In this document: positions 54,953-63,351 of the stretch, piece by piece
Numbering within the stretch: position 1 is the stretch's first letter
How the letters are laid out: each line of letters begins with the position of its first letter
NCBI RefSeq assembly: GCF_003194565.2
Contig: NZ_QICH01000001.1
Location: forward strand, 620,001 to 684,000
From: Kangiella spongicola
GTDB taxonomy: Bacteria > Pseudomonadota > Gammaproteobacteria > Enterobacterales > Kangiellaceae
Direction: 5' to 3'
Length of the DNA stretch: 64,000 nt
Program-made: the position numbers and the translations under genes
Notes under the pieces: model-generated
Databases searched by the model: none
What the model saw: the letters and a program-made list of their open reading frames with translations, nothing else
What the model was told of the DNA's origin: nothing

Positions 54953-55633
54953 ATGAAACTAGTCATGATCCCAGGCCTAAACGGTAACGATGCTTTCTTC
55001 ATCGACTTTATGGCTCACCTCGAGATTGAAACCTTATTTATTCCACTACCAGAAGATTGCCCACAAGATCATGAAACCCTCGCGCAGCGTATCGCTCCCG
55101 AGCTTCCAAAAGAGCCTTTTGTCCTTCTTGTCGAATCGTATGCGGGCTCGATAGCACCCTATCTCAACGCCATGCCAGACGTACAACTCCAAGGCATTAT
55201 CTTCTTCGTTAGCTTGTTAGCACCACCCAACAAGATGCTCCTTGAGCTGTCTAAGTTTATGTCTGCTAAAACGGTCTTTAAATTGCCATTTGCAGAGCAG
55301 CAATTGGCGAGTACCTACTTGAATAATGACGCGACGCCAGAGCAGGTAGAATTCGTCAAAACGGTTGTCGAGAATATTCCAGAACATATCTTAAAAGAAA
55401 GAACCGAAGTGCTAAAAACCATTGGCAACTTTCCACCACAGCCGCCAGTGCCGGTCGCCTATGTAGAAGCTAGCAATGACAAGGTGCTCAATCAACGGGC
55501 AAAAGATAGCATCGCAAAAGTTTACCCAGGCGCTAGAAAATACCCGATGGAAGGCAGCCACTTTTTGCTTTATACCAAGCCTAAGGAGTCTGCAGAGCTG
55601 GTAACTAGGATTTTTACTGAGTTTACGAGTTAG
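54953..55633 (+). CDS. Alpha/beta-hydrolase-fold protein
   Basis: A 226-residue cytoplasmic protein. MIPGLNGNDAFFIDFM is the oxyanion region, and the nucleophile elbow reads LLVESYAGSIAPYL, a relaxed form of GxSxG with Val at the first Gly. A late acid (YVEASNDKVL) and the catalytic-type His in MEGSHFLLYTKP complete the triad. I chose ATG 54953 with AAGGAG six bases upstream rather than the TTG before it. The substrate is unknown; it is probably a small esterase. Confidence 0.82.
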   Translation: MKLVMIPGLNGNDAFFIDFMAHLEIETLFIPLPEDCPQDHETLAQRIAPELPKEPFVLLVESYAGSIAPYLNAMPDVQLQGIIFFVSLLAPPNKMLLELSKFMSAKTVFKLPFAEQQLASTYLNNDATPEQVEFVKTVVENIPEHILKERTEVLKTIGNFPPQPPVPVAYVEASNDKVLNQRAKDSIAKVYPGARKYPMEGSHFLLYTKPKESAELVTRIFTEFTS

Positions 55634-55700
55634 GATTAATGCGTATGCAGAATTCTATCTAATGACGAGAAACCGAGTCATACGCACCAATTAAACTTGA

Positions 55701-56183
55701 TTAATGCCCGCAACTGCCATCTTGATGCGCGTGACCGTGGGCAATTTCTTCATCAGTACCTTTGCGCACCGATAACACTTTAACTTCAACCTTGACCGCT
55801 TTTCCAGCGAGCGGATGGTTAGCGTCGATAACCACGATGTCATCACGAATTTCACGCACGATAACCGCGTGAACGCCATCGCTACCTTCAGCTGCTAAGC
55901 GCATACCCTCGGTTAAATTCTCTACTTCTGCAAATGCTTCTCTCGGCACTTCAGTTCGCAAGTCATCTTCATAAGGCCCGTATGCTTCTTCTGGCCCCAG
56001 CTCCACACGGATCTTCTGTCCGATGGCTTTACCGGTCAGCTCGCCTTCAAGCCCAGGCATCACTTCGCCATGACCATGCAAGTACACCCAAGGGCCACCC
56101 TCTTTCGAGCTTTCCCAGACCTTACCGTCAGTATCCATCAGCTGATAATCCAACTCAACTACGCTATTTTTCTCAATCTTCAT
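55701..56183 (-). CDS. FKBP-type peptidyl-prolyl isomerase, SlyD-like
   Basis: A 160-residue folding catalyst. The FKBP domain opens IEKNSVVELDYQLMDTDGKV and has YLHGHGEVMPGLEGELTG. An inserted IF (chaperone) domain is seen in GPEEAYGPYEDDLRTEVPRE. The short His/Cys-rich tail (HGHAHQDGSCGH) can bind nickel, as in SlyD, though the tail is much shorter. It lies between an alpha/beta-hydrolase gene and the MAPEG gene on the reverse strand. Confidence 0.93.
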   Translation of the reverse strand: MKIEKNSVVELDYQLMDTDGKVWESSKEGGPWVYLHGHGEVMPGLEGELTGKAIGQKIRVELGPEEAYGPYEDDLRTEVPREAFAEVENLTEGMRLAAEGSDGVHAVIVREIRDDIVVIDANHPLAGKAVKVEVKVLSVRKGTDEEIAHGHAHQDGSCGH

Positions 56184-56195
56184 GCTAAAACTCGC

Positions 56196-56618
56196 CTAAA
56201 ATAAAACAATGTCTAAAATTAATACAATCCAAATCGCCGCCAAGGTAAAGTAGCTCAAAATAAAGGCCTTAAAGCGATGAAACACATTATTGTAACCGCA
56301 ATGAATAAACGCATGAACCACGCGACACGCAACATAAAGCCACGACAAGCCAAGCAGCCATACACTAGCGCTATTGGTCAGAATCGCGATCACCACCGCT
56401 AAATAAAATAACACCGGCATTTCAAATAGGTTCATAAAATGATCGGCGGCACGATTGTCCTCCATCATCTTGTTCATATCTTTGCGCGATGCGGTCTTTT
56501 GCGGGTGTAAGCGTTGTTCGCGGTAATATCGAAAGCGACGTCGCGCCATCACCACGGCTACCGAAAAGGTTAAAATCACCATCACAAAAACGGGCAGTAA
56601 AATTGGTTGGAAAGCCAT
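56196..56618 (-). CDS. MAPEG-family membrane protein
   Basis: A 140-residue protein with four hydrophobic helices, fitting the MAPEG family of membrane-associated eicosanoid/glutathione proteins. The conserved RAADHFMNLFEMPVLFYLAV and the later HAFIHCGYNNVFHRFKAF are present. In bacteria, members may act as glutathione transferases or peroxidases on lipids; the substrate here is unknown. It lies 12 bases upstream of the FKBP start and 18 bases after the SDR gene, so the three genes likely share an operon. Confidence 0.88.
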   Translation of the reverse strand: MAFQPILLPVFVMVILTFSVAVVMARRRFRYYREQRLHPQKTASRKDMNKMMEDNRAADHFMNLFEMPVLFYLAVVIAILTNSASVWLLGLSWLYVACRVVHAFIHCGYNNVFHRFKAFILSYFTLAAIWIVLILDIVLF

Positions 56619-56636
56619 GTCGAAAACTCCTAAGGA

Positions 56637-57422
56637 TTAACCTTGTACTTTATCTATTGCTAATGATGCCCATGCTTGTGACGTTGGCATCAGCTCAATC
56701 GAATTAATATTCACGTGTTGCGGTTGCTCCGCCGCCCATATCACCGCTTCGGCAATATCCTCAGCCGTTAAAGGCTCAGTGCCCTTGTAGACATCATCAG
56801 CCTTGTCTTTATCACCACCAAAACGAACCAGTGAAAACTCGGTTTCGGCTAAACCCGGCTCAATATTCGTCACGCGCACTTGCGTGCCTAATAAATCTGC
56901 TCGTAGGTTCCGCGTGAACTGCTTAACAAACGCTTTTGTCGCACCATAGGCATTACCGCCTGGATACGCATAATTACCCGCGATAGAGCCGATATTGATG
57001 ATGTGACCTAACTTGCGCTCGACCATGCCAGGCAAAAGTTTGCGCGTCATTAAGTACAAGCCCTTGATATTGGTATCAACCATACGGTGCCAGTCGTCGA
57101 GGTTTGCTTTATGCGCAGGTTCTAAACCTAGCGCCAAACCCGCATTGTTGACTAATATATCAATCTCAGAAAAGTCCTCGGGCAAACTATCGATCATCGA
57201 GTCGATCTGCTCTTCCGAGGTAACATCCATCGGTAGAACATAAACGCAGCATTGGCCAAACTCTTGCTCCAACTCGGCTTTAAGTTGCTCAAGACGCTCT
57301 TTACGTCGCGCCGCCACAATAACCTTATGCCCTTTCTCCGCGAAACGACGCGCCGTTTCTAAGCCGAAGCCCGAACTTGCGCCAGTGACCATTACCGTTT
57401 TTTGTGATTTTTGTGATGCCAT
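56637..57422 (-). CDS. Short-chain dehydrogenase/reductase (YdfG-like)
   Basis: A 261-residue classical SDR. The cofactor motif MVTGASSGFGLETARRF is at about residues 11-27, NNAG lies near 90, and the catalytic tetrad includes Ser in INIGSIAGNYAYPGG and Y-x3-K in AYGATKAF (about 157-161). The basic residues ARRKER after the second strand favour NADPH. It is related to YdfG, which reduces small 3-hydroxy acids such as serine or malonic semialdehyde; the exact substrate is not certain. It is the first gene of the SDR-MAPEG-FKBP set. Confidence 0.9.
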   Translation of the reverse strand: MASQKSQKTVMVTGASSGFGLETARRFAEKGHKVIVAARRKERLEQLKAELEQEFGQCCVYVLPMDVTSEEQIDSMIDSLPEDFSEIDILVNNAGLALGLEPAHKANLDDWHRMVDTNIKGLYLMTRKLLPGMVERKLGHIINIGSIAGNYAYPGGNAYGATKAFVKQFTRNLRADLLGTQVRVTNIEPGLAETEFSLVRFGGDKDKADDVYKGTEPLTAEDIAEAVIWAAEQPQHVNINSIELMPTSQAWASLAIDKVQG

Positions 57423-57587
57423 ATCTGTCCTTACTCTTTCACGATACCAAGTTACTACGATATCAACTTGCTACGATATTGAGTTACTACGATAAAAATT
57501 ATCTAAATACTACCACAGGCTTGCGCCTAACACAGTTACATTAGAGAATGGGGATATAACACTGGTAACTAGGTTAGTTCTCACACA

Positions 57588-57965
57588 ATGTCACAAGAGT
57601 ACCAATTTCAAATAACAGTTAACACACAATACATCGAAGAACAGTCTGAGCCTGAAAATGAGCGTTTCGTTTTTGGCTACACCATCACGATTGAAAATAC
57701 TGGTGAATTAGGCGCGAAACTTGACTCCAGACACTGGGTCATTACCGACGCCAACGGCGAAGTTACCGAGGTTCAAGGCCAAGGCGTTATTGGTGAACAA
57801 CCTTTCATCGAGCCGGGTAAAAGCTACCAATATTCTAGTGGCGCCGTAATCTCTACGCCTATCGGGACTATGGAAGGCGACTACAAGATGATTGGTCAAA
57901 ACGGCACCGAGTTTAAAGCACCTATTCCTGTCTTCAGCCTAACGGCTCCAGGAGTGCTACACTAA
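57588..57965 (+). CDS. apaG: ApaG protein
   Basis: A 125-residue single-domain beta-sandwich (fibronectin-like, DUF525). FVFGYTITIENTGELGAKLD is followed by RHWVITDANGEVTEV, GEQPFIEPGKSYQYSSG and the end GTEFKAPIPVFSL. The fold resembles the eukaryotic F-box protein FBXO3 domain. The role is linked to ApaH and nucleotide metabolism, but its activity is unsettled. It ends 3 bases before apaH, the usual pairing, though rsmA (ksgA) is not upstream here. Confidence 0.96.
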   Translation: MSQEYQFQITVNTQYIEEQSEPENERFVFGYTITIENTGELGAKLDSRHWVITDANGEVTEVQGQGVIGEQPFIEPGKSYQYSSGAVISTPIGTMEGDYKMIGQNGTEFKAPIPVFSLTAPGVLH

Positions 57966-57968
57966 GTC

Positions 57969-58790
57969 ATGGCGACCTACGCAATTGGCGATATTCAAGG
58001 CTGTTACGATGAATTTCGCCTGCTGTTAAAGAAGATACAATTCAACCCCGCCAGTGACCGAATTTGGCTCGCTGGCGACCTCATCAGTCGCGGCCCTAAG
58101 TCCCTCGAAGTTTTAAATTATGTTCATCAGCACCAAGATCAGTTCGAGATCGTACTGGGCAATCACGATCTGCACCTGTTAGCCGTCTATTACACAAACA
58201 GTAAGCTCAATAAAAAAGACGACCTAAAACGTATTTTAGACGCGGATAATTGCAAGGCGCTGATGGACTGGCTAAGACAACAGCCAATGGCGGTTTACGA
58301 CAAATCGCTCAACTTTCTAATGACCCACGCTGGCGCTCCCCCAGGCTGGGACCTAAAGCAAACCCTCGCCTGCGCCTATGAATTAGAGGAAACCTTGGCA
58401 GACAAAGAATCCGCTACCGAATTCTTCAAGCACATGTACGGCAATAAACCAAACCGCTGGAAAAAATCGCTAAAAGGGCTCGAACGTCTGCGATTTATCA
58501 CTAACGCGCTCACTCGAATGCGCTTTTGCCACGCCGATGGTACCCTAGACTTTAAAAGCAAATCACCACCCGGCAAGCAAGACAAAGACCTTTATCCCTG
58601 GTACGAAATTAGCAAAATACAAAGCGAAACCCGTGTCGTCTTTGGCCATTGGGCTGCACTACAAGGTAAAGCCAAAGAAAAAAACATCTACGCCATCGAC
58701 ACCGGCTGCGTCTGGGGAAATAAACTCACCGCCCTACGACTAGAAGACCAACAACGCTTCTCTGTTAACGCTATTAAACAATGGGCTTAA
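57969..58790 (+). CDS. apaH: Diadenosine tetraphosphatase ApaH
   Basis: Hydrolyses Ap4A to two ADP and also decaps NpnN-RNA. The 273-residue metallophosphatase has GDIQGCYDEF, GDLISRGPKSLEV, GNHDLHLLA and the later MTHAGAPPGW and FGHWAAL, all metal- or phosphate-binding blocks. The ApaH hallmark WDLKQTLACAYELE is also seen. The gene is tightly coupled to apaG. Confidence 0.97.
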   Translation: MATYAIGDIQGCYDEFRLLLKKIQFNPASDRIWLAGDLISRGPKSLEVLNYVHQHQDQFEIVLGNHDLHLLAVYYTNSKLNKKDDLKRILDADNCKALMDWLRQQPMAVYDKSLNFLMTHAGAPPGWDLKQTLACAYELEETLADKESATEFFKHMYGNKPNRWKKSLKGLERLRFITNALTRMRFCHADGTLDFKSKSPPGKQDKDLYPWYEISKIQSETRVVFGHWAALQGKAKEKNIYAIDTGCVWGNKLTALRLEDQQRFSVNAIKQWA

Positions 58791-58799
58791 GGTTACTCT

Positions 58800-58835
58800 C
58801 GTTATAACGAGGAAGCCTGCCACCGCCACACTCTC
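58800..58835 (+). repeat. Degenerate third copy of the apaH-yicC spacer repeat
   Basis: Resembles the right half of the two larger copies (GTTATAACGAGGAAGCCTGC against GTCATCGCGAGGGAGCCTGC) with several changes. Confidence 0.45.
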
Positions 58836-58855
58836 CTATACCTCGCCATCGCGAG

Positions 58856-58913
58856 GATACTTAGCACCGCCCCTTTCCCGTCATCGCGAGGGAGCCTGCG
58901 ACCGTGGCGATCT
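58856..58913 (+). repeat. Direct repeat copy 1 in the apaH-yicC spacer
   Basis: 58 bp, nearly identical to 59027-59085 (one extra C and one C/T change). It contains CGTCATCGCGAGGGAGC and ends GACCGTGGCGATCT, the style of a common short dispersed intergenic repeat. Confidence 0.85.
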
Positions 58914-59026
58914 CTATCACAGAACGCAACACCTTATAACATCAACACCAAAAGCGTTTGCTTCGTTCCACACCTCAGGCATTCTTTTCAGTTTTCGCAA
59001 AGACGTACCTTTTACGTCATCTTAAA

Positions 59027-59085
59027 GATACTTAGCACCGCCCCTTTCCCCGTCATCGCGAGGGAGCTTGCGACCGTGGCGATCT
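59027..59085 (+). repeat. Direct repeat copy 2 in the apaH-yicC spacer
   Basis: 59 bp, second copy of the 58856-58913 repeat. The spacing between copies is about 113 bp and contains a GACGTA/TACGTC hairpin near 59002. No gene is supported between 58791 and 59241. Confidence 0.85.
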
Positions 59086-59241
59086 ATACAGAACTCTTGT
59101 TCTGATTAAACTATCGCCAACTTCGGTAAATATCGTTACAATTACAGGCTTTCTGTATCGATTTTCGTATTAGCAACACAATCTATAAAGCCTAATACAT
59201 CATCGCACTGAGCCATTGTTCGAACCGGAGTTTATACTCGT

Positions 59242-60108
59242 ATGTTAAAAAGCATGACCGCCTTCGCCCGCCAGCAATTCGCTGCCGAGTGGGGTAACGT
59301 AACCTGGGAAATCAAATCCGTTAACCAGCGTTTCCTAGAGCCTAATTTCAGAATGCCAGAGTCATTCCGCCACCTCGAATTCGAACTGAGAAACGTTCTT
59401 CGTAAACGCCTCAACCGCGGTAAACTCGACTGTACATTACGCATCGAGATGAATCCGAAGCACGCTGGTCGCATGAAGCTTGACCAAGAAATGGCACAGC
59501 AACTGCTAACCGCCCACGAAGAACTGCAAGTCCTAGCCCAAGACAACCAATCAGCCGACTTAGTGCAACTGATGCGCTGGCCAGGGCTTTTACAGCAAGA
59601 AGAAACCGACACCAACACTATGGAAAAGGACGTAAAACAAGCCTTTTCTCAAGCCGTAGACCAGCTGATTGAAGTGCGTCAGCGTGAAGGCGAAGCCTTA
59701 GCAGCCACTATCGAGCAACGCCTAAAAGGCATTTCTGAAGAAGTGGCCAAAGTGCAACAGCAGATGCCAGACGTTATCAAATGGCAACGCGAACGTATTA
59801 TCAACCGCTTCGAAGAAGCCAAGGTCGAACTCGACCAAGAGCGCCTAGAGCAAGAAATGGTCTTCCTCGCACAAAAAGTTGACGTCGCCGAAGAAATTGA
59901 CCGCCTCAATACTCACGTTACCGAATGCCTACGCCTGATCAAAGACAAAGGCCCAGTCGGCCGTCGCCTCGACTTCCTCATGCAGGAATTCAACCGCGAA
60001 GCCAACACCCTAGGCTCAAAATCGATTAACGCAGACATCACCAACAGCTCTGTCGAAATCAAAGTCCTCATCGAACAAATGCGCGAACAAGTGCAAAATA
60101 TCGAATAA
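59242..60108 (+). CDS. YicC-family endoribonuclease
   Basis: A 288-residue YicC/YloC protein. The N-terminal domain begins MLKSMTAFARQQFAAEWGNV and has WEIKSVNQRFLEPNFRMPE. The C-terminal DUF1732 domain has a coiled-coil and ends GSKSINADITNSSVEIKVLI followed by EQMREQVQNIE. The family is a bacterial endoribonuclease that affects small-RNA stability and growth in stationary phase. It is normal in length, with its own terminator on the 3' side. Confidence 0.94.
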   Translation: MLKSMTAFARQQFAAEWGNVTWEIKSVNQRFLEPNFRMPESFRHLEFELRNVLRKRLNRGKLDCTLRIEMNPKHAGRMKLDQEMAQQLLTAHEELQVLAQDNQSADLVQLMRWPGLLQQEETDTNTMEKDVKQAFSQAVDQLIEVRQREGEALAATIEQRLKGISEEVAKVQQQMPDVIKWQRERIINRFEEAKVELDQERLEQEMVFLAQKVDVAEEIDRLNTHVTECLRLIKDKGPVGRRLDFLMQEFNREANTLGSKSINADITNSSVEIKVLIEQMREQVQNIE

Positions 60109-60129
60109 AACTTAAAATACAGCACCAAC

Positions 60130-60171
60130 AAAAAAGCCTCGAAGTGCCGAAACATTCGAGGCTTTTGTTTT
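60130..60171. terminator. Terminator between yicC and the HigA-like gene
   Basis: Twelve-base AAAAGCCTCGAA/TTCGAGGCTTTT stem with T-runs on both sides. Confidence 0.9.
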
Positions 60172-60194
60172 TAAGCTTTAGTATAGAATCACCG

Positions 60195-60521
60195 CTAATT
60201 TACCGTGGCTTCATCCCTAGTCGTGACATCTAGTTTTTTAACACCTTTCGCTTCTTTTGCATAAGCCTTATGGCGAACATCCCACAGCTCCACAGCATGC
60301 TGAATATTCAACCAAAACTCCGGCGTGTTTCCTAAAGCAGTAGCTAGCTTTATCGCCATCGGCGCTCTCAAAACACCCTTATCATTAACGATCCGGCTCA
60401 AACTGTTTCGGTGCACGCCCATAGCTTCTGCCAACTCTTTTTGCCCGATACCAGCTGGTTCTAAATACTCACTCAGTAACACCTGCCCTACAGTAATAGG
60501 GCGACGCTTTGTACTTCTCAT
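60195..60521 (-). CDS. HigA-like XRE-family regulator (orphan antitoxin)
   Basis: A 108-residue HTH protein starting MRSTKRRPITVGQVLLSEYL with the XRE motif GQKELAEAMGVHRNSLSRIV. The C-terminal part APMAIKLATALGNTPEFWLN is typical of HigA antitoxins. I chose ATG 60521 with AAAGGG upstream; a longer open frame to 60635 has no family similarity. A HigB toxin would be expected just upstream, but none is present; a divergent endonuclease-like gene lies there instead. It could act as a controller of that gene. A palindrome lies between them. Confidence 0.88.
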   Translation of the reverse strand: MRSTKRRPITVGQVLLSEYLEPAGIGQKELAEAMGVHRNSLSRIVNDKGVLRAPMAIKLATALGNTPEFWLNIQHAVELWDVRHKAYAKEAKGVKKLDVTTRDEATVN

Positions 60522-60562
60522 AATTTTTATCCCTTTACCTTTATAAATACCAACAAATTGTC

Positions 60563-60583
60563 TAGTATTCATTAGTAATACTA
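60563..60583. promoter_or_regulatory. Palindrome between the HigA-like and endonuclease-like genes
   Basis: TAGTATT, a 7-base centre and AATACTA, 25 bases before the forward start. It is a candidate operator for the HigA-like protein. Confidence 0.5.
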
Positions 60584-60607
60584 AAAGCCGGACATATACT
60601 TCAGACC

Positions 60608-61750
60608 ATGATGACTTTTTATAATAAGCAAACAACAGAACAAAAAGAATTTTACGAAAATCTTCTGTCGAGTTTAGCCTCTTTGTCCAAACTATTTTCT
60701 AGTAGTGATACTCCATATCTACATTATAGAGCCCATGAAATTTTATTCTGCTACGCATTTGGTGCTAATAATATTTCACGGGGAGATGTTTCCTTTGATG
60801 CCACGAAAGATGGGGTGGGTATCGGTCTGAAAACCTTCCTTCATGGTAATGGTAACACATTTCAAAAAATAGCAGAGTTCAACTCAGTTAGCGATGAGAT
60901 TAGAGAGCTTGGCTCAAATCATAATGACATTGCACACTTTATTGCAGATAAACGTAATGAACGTCTTACTGACACTCTCTCCATAACAAGCACTAAGGAG
61001 ATGCTCTATCATGTTATAACAAGAAACAATCAAAGTTTAAACATTGCCGAATGTCGCATGTCTTTCGTTGAAAAAGCTAGAATTAAGAAAGTAACACTCA
61101 AAAAGAATAACATTTATTTTAAAGACTCACTTCACGAATATAATTTTTCACTTGCAAAAAACACCTTATATAAAAAGTTTGATATCAGTGAAAATATTCT
61201 TCATAGTATTGATGTAAACATCATGGGTAATCCATTTCAATTACTAGAAAATTTAAGCGTATTCGATACAAAGGAAAGTACGAAGACAATGGAAATAATA
61301 TTGCCTCTTTACAGCACCTCAACGGGAGACGTTGGGCGCAGCTCTGGCTTAAACCAGTGGAATGCCTCTGGCAGAGAACGTCATCAAGATGAAGTCTATA
61401 TCCCTATCCCATCCTGGATACACAATCAATTTCCAGACTTTTTCAACTACAAAGGAAAAACAACCCCATCTTTTATGGTTAAACTACCCAATACTGATCT
61501 AGTTCCATTCAAGGTATGCCAAAGTGGGGGGAAAGCTTTAATGTCTAATCCAAACCGACTACTAGGTCATTGGCTATTAAGAGATGTACTTAAGTTGCAA
61601 GCTGGGCAACTTGCAACTAGACAACTACTTCGTCAGAAAGATATCGACTCTGTATTAGTGACAAAGGTAGAAGGAAAAGAGTATGACTACGAATTAGACT
61701 TCCTAAAATATGGCTCTTACGAAAAGTTTGAAGAAAGCCATAAAGAGTAA
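60608..61750 (+). CDS. Putative restriction-endonuclease-like protein
   Basis: A 380-residue protein. The N-terminal part has YRAHEILFCYAFGANN and SFDATKDGVGIGLKTFLHG, which resembles a PD-(D/E)xK-type nuclease core (E44, D64, K75). The C-terminal part (about 255-380: VYIPIPSWIHNQFPDFF, MVKLPNTDLVPFKVCQSG, GKALMSNPNRLLGHWLLRDV) resembles the DNA-binding tail of NgoFVII-type restriction enzymes. No PLD motif is present. It is AT-rich, unlike the neighbouring core genes, and divergent from the HigA-like gene. Function is inferred by resemblance only. Confidence 0.6.
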   Translation: MMTFYNKQTTEQKEFYENLLSSLASLSKLFSSSDTPYLHYRAHEILFCYAFGANNISRGDVSFDATKDGVGIGLKTFLHGNGNTFQKIAEFNSVSDEIRELGSNHNDIAHFIADKRNERLTDTLSITSTKEMLYHVITRNNQSLNIAECRMSFVEKARIKKVTLKKNNIYFKDSLHEYNFSLAKNTLYKKFDISENILHSIDVNIMGNPFQLLENLSVFDTKESTKTMEIILPLYSTSTGDVGRSSGLNQWNASGRERHQDEVYIPIPSWIHNQFPDFFNYKGKTTPSFMVKLPNTDLVPFKVCQSGGKALMSNPNRLLGHWLLRDVLKLQAGQLATRQLLRQKDIDSVLVTKVEGKEYDYELDFLKYGSYEKFEESHKE

Positions 61751-61760
61751 GGCCTTAAGT

Positions 61761-62498
61761 TTATATACCCTTAACCAAGTTTATCAGTTCCCTAAGCTCA
61801 TGAGCCTCGAGCATGTTACTTCCTGCGTAAAGGTTAAGTCTTGCCAGTTTTTTACGAAAAGTGTCTCTTTCTAAGAGTGCGCCATCATTTTTTTCAGATT
61901 CGTCAAGTACATGAATTACTGCTGATAGTAATGTTGAGTTTGTAGAAAGAAATGGCCTTTCAACAATTTGTTGCCTTATATCAGTATTATATAAAAGCAA
62001 TTCTAATGCTCTCTCAAGTTGCATTCCCTGAACTTTGCTGGCCAAATATCCATTCCACCAAAGCCTAGATACAGCATTGTCTCTTTCAATTCCTCTACTA
62101 ATACCTTGGCAGAAAAAACGCTGCTTTATGACTTTTACTGTTGCTTTCTCTACTGATGTAATTGCATGCCTCTTTCTACAGTAGTCAGCAAAGTGTGTAT
62201 GAGTTAAATATGTCCAAAGGCGATTATCTTTTCCGATACTAGGTATAATTCCTTTAATACCTTTGAATACTTTCAGAGACCAGTACTTATCTATTTCATT
62301 TTCCTTCTTCTTGAAATCATAATTCCCAATTTCATTACCAATACTCTTTTCTAACCTTATTTCGAATCCTGAATCAAGGGTCTTGTCTTTATCTGAAAAA
62401 TAGTCAAAAAAGTCCCCATTAACATATTTCTCTATATTATCCTCTATGGCTCCCTCTAATTCGGTTACTGATAACTCTTTAGCAAAAGGAATGTGCAT
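61761..62498 (-). CDS. Uncharacterised protein (possible DUF6339)
   Basis: A 245-residue AT-rich protein starting MHIPFAKELS. The segments DNRLWTYLTHTHFADYCRKR, SRGIERDNAVSRLWWNGYLA and the later RPFLSTNSTLLSAVIHVL recall the uncharacterised family DUF6339, which I associate with restriction-type loci; this is from memory. I chose ATG 62498 with GGGAG upstream over the in-frame ATG 62525, which lies in the previous gene. It ends 10 bases from the convergent endonuclease-like stop. Confidence 0.65.
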   Translation of the reverse strand: MHIPFAKELSVTELEGAIEDNIEKYVNGDFFDYFSDKDKTLDSGFEIRLEKSIGNEIGNYDFKKKENEIDKYWSLKVFKGIKGIIPSIGKDNRLWTYLTHTHFADYCRKRHAITSVEKATVKVIKQRFFCQGISRGIERDNAVSRLWWNGYLASKVQGMQLERALELLLYNTDIRQQIVERPFLSTNSTLLSAVIHVLDESEKNDGALLERDTFRKKLARLNLYAGSNMLEAHELRELINLVKGI

Positions 62499-62499
62499 A

Positions 62500-63351
62500 C
62501 TAATACTCCCTATTATCAAATACATACTCTAATAGTTTATTTAATGGCCCCTTTAATAGCTCTTGAGCGATTACGTAACTAGAATCATCCTTAGTTACAG
62601 TTTCACACTTTTCAATAGCCGCGTGAACGACTCTGGACCACTTTTTTTCATTAATATCGAAGCCACGCTCCTCATCATATATAGTATCTACTGCCTCAAC
62701 GACAGCCGCAAAATATAAAGAATTTAAAAGGACAGCTTGGTTTGCTTTTAAATTCCTCGCAAGAGTTATTTTCTCATAGTCTTTTGAGTGAAGCTTTATA
62801 TATACTGTATCTTGCTCTAGATCTATTACCCATTTACCTTGCTCTATTTCCTGATTCTTATCCTCTGCAAGGTTAAATACTGAGGTAACGGGCTTAAACG
62901 CTTCACGCTCTATTAGAAAATTCTTTGGCTCAGCACAGGCTAAAATCGCATTCTGCCTGATTGTAAAAGCCTCACCTTCATATTCTTCATTAAACTCTTC
63001 AGATGTATACGAGTTTATGATCTCATTTGCAACAACATAAAAGTTCAGCTCCACGTCACCAAACAAGTCTCCGTCAAAAAAATCATGCTTAATAGTACTT
63101 TCAAAGCCTTTGAAAGACATACTAAAAAATGTTGTTCGACATCTAACTGTTACAAGATAACTTGCCTTTCTTTGCTGTATTAATTCTATTATAGAGGGAG
63201 AGCTTATTAATGATTCAAATTCAAGTATAACTTTGTTCGTTTTTTGGTCCCAAAACAACTTTACCTCAAACCTTATATCTCCTTTTACATAATCATCGCT
63301 TAGAGGCCTTAAAACAGGGTGTTGAAATGACTTTTGGATATCAAACTTCAT
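62500..63351 (-). CDS. Uncharacterised accessory protein
   Basis: A 283-residue protein starting MKFDIQKSFQHPVLRPLSDD. The first half looks rich in beta strands (RFEVKLFWDQKTNKVILEFE), the second half more helical. No motif is recognised. AAGGTGG precedes the ATG at 63351; the frame extends to 63372 within the upstream gene. Its start overlaps the upstream stop by 11 bases, and its own stop is one base from the next ATG. This makes it the middle gene of a coupled three-gene operon. Function unknown. Confidence 0.7.
   Translation of the reverse strand: MKFDIQKSFQHPVLRPLSDDYVKGDIRFEVKLFWDQKTNKVILEFESLISSPSIIELIQQRKASYLVTVRCRTTFFSMSFKGFESTIKHDFFDGDLFGDVELNFYVVANEIINSYTSEEFNEEYEGEAFTIRQNAILACAEPKNFLIEREAFKPVTSVFNLAEDKNQEIEQGKWVIDLEQDTVYIKLHSKDYEKITLARNLKANQAVLLNSLYFAAVVEAVDTIYDEERGFDINEKKWSRVVHAAIEKCETVTKDDSSYVIAQELLKGPLNKLLEYVFDNREY

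Noticed and set aside
55641-55685. GCGTATG/CATACGC inverted repeat considered as a terminator
   Set aside because: The loop is long and there is no T-run on either strand.
58856-59085. Repeats considered as a CRISPR array
   Set aside because: Only two close copies plus one degenerate copy, longer than typical repeats, unequal spacing and no cas genes.
60522-60635. 38-codon N-terminal extension of the HigA-like protein, or a HigB remnant
   Set aside because: The extension has no HigB-like motif, and the family starts at the ATG preceded by AAAGGG. No toxin frame was found in any orientation there.
60608-61750. PLD-type (NgoFVII catalytic) nuclease assignment for the whole protein
   Set aside because: Only the C-terminal part resembles NgoFVII; no HxK motif of the PLD family is present in the N-terminal part.
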